A stretch of 5,980 nt of DNA from Proteobacteria bacterium HN_bin10. GTDB taxonomy: Bacteria; Pseudomonadota; Alphaproteobacteria; Caulobacterales; Aquidulcibacteraceae. The notes beneath the pieces were generated by a model that saw only the letters and a list, made by a program, of their open reading frames with translations, had not been told where the DNA came from and ran no database searches. The DNA is taken from contig LWDN01000020.1 of the NCBI GenBank assembly GCA_002083515.1, forward strand, positions 1-5,980, given 5' to 3'. Numbering within the stretch: the stretch's first letter is position 1; each line of letters starts with the position of its first letter. A program made the position numbers and the translations under genes. Shown piece after piece: positions 1 to 5,381 of this stretch.

Positions 1-2
1 GG

Positions 3-308
3 CTCGCCAATCCCTTGCTGGGCCTTGCCAACTACAAACTCCTGCAGCATCGTGTGCGCCCGGCCTGTTTCATCAGCCTCCTGGCCGGAAGCGTGGCAGG
101 GACCACCACATTTCTCTCCTCGGTACTGCTCGACGGGACAGGCACCATGGCTACCGTCACCGGCTTCGGCCTCGGTTTCTATCTTTGGATCGGCAGTTGT
201 TTCGTCACGGCCCTCGGCAGTTCCGTCTTGTGGATCCGCTCCATGCGACAAGACCGCGTCGCCTCGCAGGAAGCCAAGCCTCATCGCCCCACCTCGCTCG
301 CCGCCTAG
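3..308 (+). CDS. 3' end of an unidentified membrane protein (partial, start lies left of the window)
   Basis: The reading frame is open from the first complete codon at base 3 to a TAG at 306-308, giving 101 visible residues. A TTG at 15 could serve as a start, but the frame continues upstream, so truncation by the window edge is more likely. Two hydrophobic stretches are visible, roughly from ACFISLL to FLSSVLL and from GFGLGFYLW to SSVLWI. They are separated by a short polar turn (DGTGTM) and followed by a basic, probably cytoplasmic tail. Codons have strongly G/C-rich third positions, like the genes downstream, which supports real coding; the overlapping frame at 25-366 is Ser/Pro-rich and looks like a shadow. 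I do not recognise the family and assign no function. A 201-bp gap with promoter-like sequence separates it from the methyltransferase gene, so it probably belongs to another transcription unit. Confidence 0.65.
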   Translation, partial: LANPLLGLANYKLLQHRVRPACFISLLAGSVAGTTTFLSSVLLDGTGTMATVTGFGLGFYLWIGSCFVTALGSSVLWIRSMRQDRVASQEAKPHRPTSLAA

Positions 309-397
309 CTTTCCTTCGAGCCATCGCTCCATCCTGAACGCCTCCCCCGTGCCTCCGTGTGCATAGGCCGGTCCCCTGAAAAGCTCCGGTTTTCACC

Positions 398-427
398 TTG
401 ACTTGGGAAACGCTAAACGGCTAGTCT
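398..427 (+). promoter_or_regulatory. candidate sigma70-type promoter for the methyltransferase-nuo operon
   Basis: TTGACT at 398-403 is a near-consensus -35 box (5 of 6). TAGTCT at 422-427 lies 18 bp downstream and keeps the important second A and last T of a -10 box, but matches only 3 of 6. The surrounding 391-480 stretch is clearly more A/T-rich than the coding sequence, and this gap is the only one in the window that is not mainly repeat. Just upstream, TGAAAA (377-382) and TTTTCA (390-395) form a small dyad. Transcription would start near 434 and give a leader of about 75 nt. The -10 is weak, so this is a candidate only. Confidence 0.3.
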
Positions 428-445
428 TACTGACCTTTTCGCCAT

Positions 446-471
446 TTTTCGAGGCCATTTTGTGTCGAAAA
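446..471. promoter_or_regulatory. perfect 7-bp dyad in the leader (possible operator or leader hairpin)
   Basis: TTTTCGA at 446-452 and TCGAAAA at 465-471 are exact inverted copies separated by 12 nt, with centres 19 bp apart, close to two helical turns. The position, between the candidate promoter and the start codon at 510, suits an operator for a dimeric regulator or a leader RNA hairpin. I cannot assign it to a known regulator, and a chance dyad in AT-rich sequence is possible. Confidence 0.25.
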
Positions 472-498
472 TAGGCCTGACGGGCAATACGTAGGCCT
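472..498. repeat. direct TAGGCCT repeats 20 bp apart, upstream of the methyltransferase start
   Basis: TAGGCCT occurs at 472-478 and again at 492-498, exactly 20 bp apart, and a third AGGCC lies at 452-456, 21 bp further upstream. The core AGGCCT is palindromic, so a regulator could contact the sites on one face of the helix. The last copy ends 11 nt before the GTG start at 510. Function is unknown and the sites may be coincidental. Confidence 0.25.
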
Positions 499-509
499 AA
501 TGGGGCAGT

Positions 510-1769
510 GTGACTACATTGGTAGGACACCCGGAGCTTGTCCAATCCATCGCCGCTGAAATCCAGGCGGAGGGTCCGCTGTCGTTCGCTCGCTTCATGG
601 AGCTCGCGCTCTATCACCCGACGTACGGCTATTACATGCGCACCGGCCAGGACGACAGCGCACGGCGCATCGGGTGGGACGGCGACTTCTACACCAGCTC
701 CGACGTGCATGCGGTGTTTGGGCGGCTGCTCGGACGACAGTTGCAGCAGATCGATCAAGTCCTCGCCTATCCGACGCCCTTGACGATCGTGGAGATGGGC
801 CCGGGCAAGGGCACCCTGGCACAGGACATTCTTCAGTCGCTGAGCGCCGACGCCTCGCTCCTCTCGCGCCTGCGCTACGTGCTCGTCGAGCGCAGCCCGG
901 CCATGCAGGCCGCGCAGCAGCGTACGCTCTCGCCCTGGGCGCAGCAGGCCGGGCTCGTGACCTGGGTCGAAAGCCTGGAGGCGCTGCCGGCCGACTCGGT
1001 GGTCGGGGCCTTTTTGTCCAACGAACTGGTGGACGCCTTTCCGGTTCATCGTGTTCGCATCATGGAGGGCGTCGCGCATGAATTGACGGTGACTTATCGA
1101 GAGGGCCGATTCGTCGAGCAGACCCAGCCGCTCAGGAATCCGGCCCTCCAAGCCTATGTGCGGCGGCTGTCTGATCTGGGCATCACCCTCACGGAAGGAC
1201 AGACCGCCGACATCAATCTCCAGGCGCTCACGTGGATGAAACAGGTGGCCGGCATCCTCGCCAAGGGACTCGTGTGCACGATCGACTATGGCCACACCGC
1301 GCAAGACCTCTTCGGCCCGGAGCGGCGCAACGGGACCCTGTTGGGCTATCGCCATCAGATGCTGTCCGAAGACCCATACCAGGCCGTGGGGCTCCAGGAT
1401 TTGACCGCCCACATCGACTTCTCCGCGCTTGCCACGGCCGGCGAAGAGGCGGGCTTGGCGGTCACCGGCTTCACCAACCAGATGAGTTTTCTCATGAGCC
1501 TGGGGATCGAACAAGAATTGGAGCGATGGGAGCCGGGGTCACGCGAGTATCAGGCGATCGTGCAGTTGCTCCGCCCAGAGGGCATGGGGCGCACGTTCAA
1601 GATCCTGATCCAGCACAAGGGGATCCCGGCACCGACGCTGGAGGGGCTGCGCTTTAAACCGTTTTTCGGGTCGGCGCTCACGCCGACCCCGGCTCGAGGC
1701 ACGAGACAAGAGGCCAGTGGAAGGCCCCCTTCTAGCCCATCGCCTCTCGCCTCTAGCCTCTTGCCTTGA
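510..1769 (+). CDS. class I SAM-dependent methyltransferase, DUF185/MidA (NDUFAF7-like) family
   Basis: The 419-residue product has the hallmarks of the COG1565/Methyltransf_28 family. These are an N-terminal GPLSFARFMELALYHPTYGYY signature (22-42), GDFYTSSDVHAVFG (58-71), the glycine-rich SAM loop EMGPGKGTL (95-103), the family motif SNELVDAFPVHRV (170-182), DYGH (259-262) and RRNGTLLGYRH (272-282). The mitochondrial member NDUFAF7 methylates an arginine of the NuoD homologue NDUFS2 during complex I assembly. Here the gene directly precedes nuoA, with its TGA stop 5 nt before the nuoA ATG, so a role in NuoD modification or complex I assembly is inferred. GTG at 510 is the first start in frame; it has only a weak GGGG ahead of it, and TTG at 519 is an alternative. 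Family-like sequence ends near residue 390. The last ~26 residues (Ser/Pro/Arg-rich) are encoded by an intergenic-type repeat and are probably dispensable. Confidence 0.93.
   Translation: MTTLVGHPELVQSIAAEIQAEGPLSFARFMELALYHPTYGYYMRTGQDDSARRIGWDGDFYTSSDVHAVFGRLLGRQLQQIDQVLAYPTPLTIVEMGPGKGTLAQDILQSLSADASLLSRLRYVLVERSPAMQAAQQRTLSPWAQQAGLVTWVESLEALPADSVVGAFLSNELVDAFPVHRVRIMEGVAHELTVTYREGRFVEQTQPLRNPALQAYVRRLSDLGITLTEGQTADINLQALTWMKQVAGILAKGLVCTIDYGHTAQDLFGPERRNGTLLGYRHQMLSEDPYQAVGLQDLTAHIDFSALATAGEEAGLAVTGFTNQMSFLMSLGIEQELERWEPGSREYQAIVQLLRPEGMGRTFKILIQHKGIPAPTLEGLRFKPFFGSALTPTPARGTRQEASGRPPSSPSPLASSLLP
1691..1767. repeat. heptamer-phased inverted repeat at the methyltransferase/nuoA junction
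   Basis: Eleven consecutive 7-nt units can be laid end to end in one register. The left part has GGCTCGA at 1691, GGCACGA at 1698 and GACAAGA at 1705. The right part has TCGCCTC at 1740 and 1747, TAGCCTC at 1754 and TTGCCTT at 1761. The arms 1691-1714 and 1742-1765 are complementary at 18 of 24 positions, so the element can fold as a long imperfect hairpin. It lies inside the 3' end of the methyltransferase frame and ends at that gene's stop codon. Function is unknown. Confidence 0.75.
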
Positions 1770-1774
1770 ATGTC

Positions 1775-2146
1775 ATGAGCACCGAAGCCGTCCCGCTGAA
1801 TTATCTGCCGATTCTGTTGTTCATGGCGATTGCGCTCGCCTTCGGCCTGGTATCGCTGCTGGCCGGTTGGGTGGTGCGGCCCAGCAAGCCCTATCGCGCC
1901 AAACTCGCGCCATATGAGAGCGGCAGCCCGCTCTTCTCGGACGCGCGGGTGCAATTCCCGATGCGGTATTACATCATCGCGATGCTGTTCGTGATTTTCG
2001 ATATCGAGATCGTGTTCATGTTTCCCTGGGCCGTCTCCTTTCGTAAGCTCGGATTATTGGGACTCATCGAGATGGCGGTGTTCATCGGCATTTTGGTGGT
2101 GGGGTTCTGGTACGCCTGGAAAAAAGGGGCGCTGGAATGGGATTGA
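1775..2146 (+). CDS. nuoA: NADH-quinone oxidoreductase subunit A
   Basis: This 123-residue protein is a small membrane subunit of complex I (ND3 homologue) at the junction of membrane and peripheral arms. Three transmembrane segments are visible, at about 10-33, 64-86 and 93-115. The first loop has the family motif YESG (47-50). The second helix carries the conserved acidic motif FDIEIVF (75-81) after VQFPMRYYIIAMLF. Length and hydrophobic pattern are normal for NuoA. I chose ATG 1775; TTG 1766 would add three residues and overlap the previous stop. No Shine-Dalgarno sequence precedes 1775 because the upstream bases belong to the repeat, so translation may be coupled to termination of the methyltransferase 5 nt upstream. 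The TGA stop (2144-2146) is also the first three bases of a 23-bp inverted repeat. Confidence 0.96.
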   Translation: MSTEAVPLNYLPILLFMAIALAFGLVSLLAGWVVRPSKPYRAKLAPYESGSPLFSDARVQFPMRYYIIAMLFVIFDIEIVFMFPWAVSFRKLGLLGLIEMAVFIGILVVGFWYAWKKGALEWD

Positions 2147-2241
2147 AGAGTCTTTGTGTCGAGGTCTTTGCTCGCGCAACGCGCGGTCGCAGACTCCCCT
2201 CGTTGGACGCGCGCAGTCGACCTCGACACAAAGACTCTTCA
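2144..2241. repeat. 98-bp element with perfect 23-bp inverted terminal arms between nuoA and nuoB
   Basis: Bases 2144-2166 and 2219-2241 are exact reverse complements over 23 bp. Folding continues inward: 2169-2176 pairs with 2208-2215 (one mismatch), and CAACG 2177-2181 pairs with CGTTG 2201-2205, leaving a small G/C-rich loop region. The whole element can therefore form a long, very stable hairpin or cruciform. It differs from the heptamer arrays, since no 7-nt register is visible. The first three bases are the nuoA stop codon. No target-site duplication is evident and no T-tract follows, so neither recent transposition nor an intrinsic terminator is supported. A multicopy palindromic element or an mRNA-processing or stability hairpin is possible. 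Confidence 0.85.
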
Positions 2242-2259
2242 GCCGCATTCAGCACAGAA

Positions 2260-2350
2260 GGTGGAGTGAGCCGGGCATGAGGAGAGACAGTGGGAACAGA
2301 GAAATTTCGTCTGTTCTTGCCTACCTCTTACGCCTCACGCCTCACCCCTT
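2260..2350. repeat. heptamer-phased inverted repeat upstream of nuoB
   Basis: The sequence can be read as 7-nt units in one register. Left-arm words include GGCATGA at 2274 and GGAGAGA at 2281. Right-arm words include CTTGCCT at 2316, ACGCCTC at 2330 and again at 2337, and ACCCCTT at 2344. An exact 7-bp stem sits at the centre, GAACAGA 2294-2300 with TCTGTTC 2310-2316, closing a loop that contains the palindrome GAAATTTC. The outer arms pair imperfectly. The array ends next to the nuoB ribosome binding site. Confidence 0.65.
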
Positions 2351-2352
2351 AC

Positions 2353-2356
2353 GGAG
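2353..2356 (+). promoter_or_regulatory. Shine-Dalgarno site for nuoB
   Basis: GGAG at 2353-2356 lies 5 nt upstream of ATG 2362. It decides the nuoB start in favour of 2362 over the in-frame GTG at 2290, whose extra 24 residues would be translated repeat. It is the only good Shine-Dalgarno match among the nuo starts in this window. Confidence 0.6.
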
Positions 2357-2361
2357 CTTCT

Positions 2362-2841
2362 ATGGGCTTGTTTGATCGGCAATTAGAAGCCAACGTCGTG
2401 ACAACGAACCTGGACCTGCTCGTGGGGTGGGCCAGGAAGTCGGCTCTCTGGCCGATGACGTTCGGCCTGGCCTGTTGCGCCATCGAGATGATCGCCTCGG
2501 TGTCGTCCCGGTACGACCTGGATCGATTCGGCGCCGGCGTCTTTCGGGCTTCGCCCCGCCAGTCGGACCTCATGATCGTCGCCGGCACCGTCACGCGCAA
2601 GATGGCCGAGGTGATTCGCCGCATCTACGATCAAATGCCGGAGCCGCGCTATGTGATCTCGATGGGGTCCTGCGCGACCTCGGGCAACCACTACAACAGT
2701 TACAGCGTCGTCCAGGGCGTGGATCAGATCGTGCCGGTGGACGTGTACATTCCCGGCTGCCCGCCCCGGCCGGAAGCCCTGCTCGACGGGCTGCTGAAGC
2801 TCCAAGAAAAGATTCAGCGGGAGAAAGTTTTTGTGAAATAG
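2362..2841 (+). CDS. nuoB: NADH-quinone oxidoreductase subunit B (N2 cluster subunit)
   Basis: The 159-residue product is the PSST-type subunit that binds the terminal 4Fe-4S cluster N2 and forms part of the quinone cavity with NuoD. All four expected ligands are present: tandem Cys38-Cys39 in GLACCAIEM, Cys104 in MGSCATSG and Cys133 in PGCPPRPE. RYDLDRFG (50-57) and SYSVVQGVD (113-121) are also typical. The start at ATG 2362 is supported by GGAG 5 nt upstream and by the usual short N-terminus before NLDLLVGWARKSALWP. An open frame reaching back to GTG 2290 runs through repeat sequence and is unlikely to be translated. SGNH (107-110) stands where many homologues have SGGM or similar, a mild variation. 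The gene is separated from nuoA by 215 bp, unusually far within a nuo operon, because two repeat elements fill the gap. Confidence 0.97.
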   Translation: MGLFDRQLEANVVTTNLDLLVGWARKSALWPMTFGLACCAIEMIASVSSRYDLDRFGAGVFRASPRQSDLMIVAGTVTRKMAEVIRRIYDQMPEPRYVISMGSCATSGNHYNSYSVVQGVDQIVPVDVYIPGCPPRPEALLDGLLKLQEKIQREKVFVK

Positions 2842-2925
2842 CGATGATCGATGAAGGCTGAATGATGAAGGAACCATGGACGGAGTGTTCCCTGTTCAGC
2901 GTTCATCGTTCCTCGTTCATCCTTG
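2842..2925. repeat. heptamer-phased inverted repeat at the nuoB/nuoCD junction
   Basis: Twelve 7-nt units fill this interval without a break in register, starting at the first base after the nuoB stop. The left side has CGATGAT at 2842, CGATGAA at 2849, GGCTGAA at 2856 and TGATGAA at 2863. The right side has AGTGTTC at 2884, AGCGTTC at 2898, ATCGTTC at 2905 and CTCGTTC at 2912. The strongest stem pairs 2850-2863 with 2894-2907 (12 Watson-Crick pairs and one G-T wobble in 14). The array stops 9 nt before the nuoCD ATG. Confidence 0.8.
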
Positions 2926-2934
2926 TGTAAGCCC

Positions 2935-4689
2935 ATGCATCCGCTGCTCGACAAACTGAAGGCCACGTTTCCCGACGCTGTGCTGTCCGTCCATGAGGAT
3001 CAGGCGCGTCAGGATCTGGTCGCCTGCGTAGAGGCCGCGCGCATCATCGAGATCGCGCGCTTTCTCCATGATGATCCAACGGCCCTCTTCGACCACATTA
3101 CGGACATCTGCTCGGCCGACTATCCGGCCGAGCCGGAGCGCTTCGAAGTCATCTATCAGCTCCTGTCGCTCCCCCACGGGACGCGCATTCGCGTGAAGGC
3201 CCGGGTGACGGAGGAGCAGCCGAGCCTCCCCTCCGTGTGCGAGGTCTGGCAGGGCGCCAATTTCATGGAGCGCGAGGTCTTCGACCTCATGGGGATCACC
3301 TTTACGGGCCATCCCGACCTGCGCCGCATTCTCATGCCTGAGAACTATGAGGAGGGGCACCCGCTCCGCAAAGACTTCCCGACCGAAGGACGCGGCTGGC
3401 GGAGTTCGTTTCCGTTTTTGCCGCGCTTCGACGAACCGGTCGTGCCGACCGAGGGGAGCGAGGTCTCCGAGGCGGACACCAAGGCCTACCGGTCCGAGCC
3501 GGCCGCCGTGCCGTCCTCGCGCCGTCGGGAAGAGCTGCTCCTCAACATGGGGCCGCAGCACCCCAGCACCCACGGCGTGTTGCGCGTCGTGCTGGAGCTG
3601 GACGGCGAGCGCATCGTGAAGGCCACGCCGGACTTGGGCTATCTCCATCGCGGCGTGGAAAAGCTCGCCGAGGGCCTGCACTACATGCAGATCATCCCGC
3701 ACACGGACCGGCTCGACTACGTCTGTTCGATGACCAACAACTACGCCTATGTGCGGGCGGTCGAAAAGCTGGTCGGCATCGAGATTCCGGAGCGGGCCGA
3801 GTACATCCGCACGATCGTCGCCGAGATGCAGCGCATCATCGGCCACCTCTTCTGGCTCGGCACGCAGGCGCTGGACATCGGCGCGATGACGGTCTTCTTC
3901 TGGACCTTCCGCGAGCGGGAAGTGCTGCTGGACCTGTTCGAGAAGCTTTGCGGCGCCCGCTTGACGCTGAACTATTTCCGCATCGGCGGCGTCGACAGCG
4001 ACTTCACGCCCGACCTGGTCGTGCGGCTGAAAGCCTTTCTCGAGACCTTCCCCCAGCACATTCTCGAGTACGAAGAACTGCTGCAGACCAACCGCATTTG
4101 GATCGGACGGACGCGGAACGTGGCGGTGATCTCGGCGGAAGACGCCATCAATTTCGGGCTCACCGGTCCGACGCTGCGCGGCTCCGGCGTGAACTACGAC
4201 GTCCGCAAGCTGGAGCCCTACGGCGCCTACGGCAAGGTGGACTGGGAAGTGCCGGTCGGCAAGTTCGGCGACACCTACGACCGGTACTGGGTTCGCATGG
4301 AGGAGATGCGCCAGAGCGCGCGGATCATCAAGCAGTGCCTGGACCAACTGCCGGAGGGGCCCATCGTCGCCGACATGCCCCAGGTGATCCCCCCGCCCAA
4401 GGCGCAGGTCATGCGGGACATGGAGAGCTTGATCCACCACTTCATCATTTTTACCCAGGGTTTCAAGCCGCCCAAAGGCGAGACCTATTGCGCGACCGAA
4501 GCGCCGAAGGGGGAGCTGGGCTTCTTCATTATCAGCGACGGCAGCCCCCGCCCCTATCGGTTGAAGATCCGCGCGCCCTCGTTCATTCATATGGGCGCGT
4601 TCGACCACATGGCGCGGGGCTATCTGATTTCGGACATCATCACGATCTTCGGGACCTACGACATCGTGATGGGGGAATGCGACAGATAA
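2935..4689 (+). CDS. nuoCD: fused NADH-quinone oxidoreductase subunits C and D
   Basis: The 584-residue product joins NuoC (30-kDa type, about 1-155) to NuoD (49-kDa type, about 200-584) through a charged linker. The C part shows EVWQGANFMEREVFDLMGI (103-121), then HPDLRRILMPENYEEGHPLRKDFP (126-149). The D part opens with NMGPQHPSTHGVLR (204-217), contains GYLHRGVEKL (235-244), HTDRLDYV (256-263), LDIGAMT (313-319) and RGSGVNYDVRK (415-425), and ends with the usual DIVMGECDR. The quinone-site residues His213 and Tyr262 and the N2-proximal Arg259 are kept, as is Arg239, the counterpart of the methylated NDUFS2 arginine. The conserved N2-side histidine is replaced by Thr344. Length is close to E. 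coli NuoCD. ATG 2935 is preferred; TTG 2923 would add four residues from the repeat edge. No clear Shine-Dalgarno sequence is visible. A 627-residue opposite-strand frame covering this gene is a GC-rich shadow. Confidence 0.97.
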   Translation: MHPLLDKLKATFPDAVLSVHEDQARQDLVACVEAARIIEIARFLHDDPTALFDHITDICSADYPAEPERFEVIYQLLSLPHGTRIRVKARVTEEQPSLPSVCEVWQGANFMEREVFDLMGITFTGHPDLRRILMPENYEEGHPLRKDFPTEGRGWRSSFPFLPRFDEPVVPTEGSEVSEADTKAYRSEPAAVPSSRRREELLLNMGPQHPSTHGVLRVVLELDGERIVKATPDLGYLHRGVEKLAEGLHYMQIIPHTDRLDYVCSMTNNYAYVRAVEKLVGIEIPERAEYIRTIVAEMQRIIGHLFWLGTQALDIGAMTVFFWTFREREVLLDLFEKLCGARLTLNYFRIGGVDSDFTPDLVVRLKAFLETFPQHILEYEELLQTNRIWIGRTRNVAVISAEDAINFGLTGPTLRGSGVNYDVRKLEPYGAYGKVDWEVPVGKFGDTYDRYWVRMEEMRQSARIIKQCLDQLPEGPIVADMPQVIPPPKAQVMRDMESLIHHFIIFTQGFKPPKGETYCATEAPKGELGFFIISDGSPRPYRLKIRAPSFIHMGAFDHMARGYLISDIITIFGTYDIVMGECDR

Positions 4690-4691
4690 GC

Positions 4692-4830
4692 GATGAACGG
4701 TGAACGATGAGCGCTGAACGGCCTGAGGTTCGAGGCATGAGGCTTGAGGCAGTTGCCTCCAACCTCTAACCTCGATCGTCTCGCCCTCTTCGTTCCACAT
4801 TCAGCGCTCCGCGTTCATCGCTCAGCGTTG
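4692..4830. repeat. nested heptamer-phased inverted repeat at the nuoCD/nuoE junction
   Basis: The 143-bp spacer is almost entirely 7-nt units: eight in register on the left (4692-4747) and eleven on the right (4754-4830). The outer family is GATGAAC at 4692, GGTGAAC at 4699 and GCTGAAC at 4713, facing AGCGCTC at 4803, CGCGTTC at 4810 and ATCGCTC at 4817. The inner family is GGCATGA at 4734 and GGCTTGA at 4741, facing TGCCTCC at 4754 and AACCTCT at 4761. GAGGC 4746-4750 and GCCTC 4755-4759 close a 4-nt apical loop. The spacer can fold as one long imperfect hairpin, ending 2 nt before the nuoE ATG. Confidence 0.82.
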
Positions 4831-4832
4831 GG

Positions 4833-5381
4833 ATGAATAGCCTGATGTTGTCAGAAGCATACAAGGATCAAATAGCCGACATCCTGTCGCGATACCCGGT
4901 GAAGAGATCGGCGCTGCTGCCGTTGCTCTATCTGGCGCAGGAGAAGGACGGCTACGTCACGGAAGCGGCGATGAAGGAGATCGCGGGCATCTTGCGCCTG
5001 ACGCCTTCGCAGGTCTACGAGACCGTGACCTTCTACACCATGCTGAATCTGAAGCCGGTGGGGACGTTTCACATTCAGGTCTGCAAATCGCTGATGTGCG
5101 CCCTGGTGGGTTCGGATACGGTGGTGGGCTGGCTCAAGAGCAAGCTCGGCGTCGGGCCCGGGCAGACGACCCCGGACAAGCTCTTCACGGTCAGCGTGGT
5201 GGAATGCCTAGGCGCCTGCGGCACGGGCCCCATGATGCAAATCAACGACGACTATTACGAACGGCTGACCGAGGAGAAGGTCGATCGAATTCTGGCCGAT
5301 TTGAAGCAGACTGGCGCGTCGCCGTTGAAGTCCGGACCCTTCATGTGGCCGCTTCCGAATGGCGTGATGCGTGAACCGTGA
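4833..5381 (+). CDS. nuoE: NADH-quinone oxidoreductase subunit E (N1a cluster subunit)
   Basis: The 182-residue product is the 24-kDa-type thioredoxin-fold subunit of the NADH dehydrogenase tip. An N-terminal helical domain contains RSALLPLLYLAQEKDGYV (25-42) and VYETVTFYTM (61-70). The C-terminal domain carries the four 2Fe-2S ligands in the standard pattern: Cys84 and Cys89 in VCKSLMC, and Cys125 and Cys129 in VECLGACGTGP. The spacing is normal, so cluster N1a should form. ATG 4833 begins 2 nt after the upstream array; ATG 4845 (MLSEAYKDQ) is an alternative, and neither has a clear Shine-Dalgarno sequence. The core fold ends near residue 160. The final residues GVMREP and the TGA stop at 5379-5381 are encoded by the next heptamer array, so the C-terminus was probably changed when that array arose. 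NuoE pairs with NuoF, which follows. Confidence 0.96.
   Translation: MNSLMLSEAYKDQIADILSRYPVKRSALLPLLYLAQEKDGYVTEAAMKEIAGILRLTPSQVYETVTFYTMLNLKPVGTFHIQVCKSLMCALVGSDTVVGWLKSKLGVGPGQTTPDKLFTVSVVECLGACGTGPMMQINDDYYERLTEEKVDRILADLKQTGASPLKSGPFMWPLPNGVMREP

Noticed and set aside
393..1514. A 373-residue open frame on the opposite strand across the methyltransferase.
   Set aside because: It is a shadow of the strongly supported DUF185 gene and shows no family motifs.
1913..1924. Loss of the loop cysteine in NuoA (YESG instead of YECG).
   Set aside because: Serine at this position is also found in E. coli NuoA (FESG), so it is ordinary variation.
2177..2208. Integron attC-like core, because GTTGGAC (2202-2208) fits GTTRRRY.
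   Set aside because: The partner before AAC (GCGCAAC) does not fit RYYYAAC, the cores lie inside rather than at the outer ends of the hairpin, and no integrase or cassette context is present.
2144..2241. Intrinsic terminator after nuoA.
   Set aside because: The hairpin is very long and no T-tract follows the right arm; termination here would also cut nuoB off from its operon.
2290..2361. A longer NuoB starting at GTG 2290.
   Set aside because: The extra 24 residues are translated repeat sequence, and a GGAG with good spacing supports ATG 2362.
2917..4800. A 627-residue open frame on the opposite strand across nuoCD.
   Set aside because: It mirrors the codon structure of a GC-rich gene, has Arg/His/Asp/Val-rich composition with no recognisable domain, and the + strand frame is unmistakably NuoCD.
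4692..4830. CRISPR array.
   Set aside because: The repeat unit is 7 nt, degenerate and without spacers; it does not have the repeat-spacer layout.
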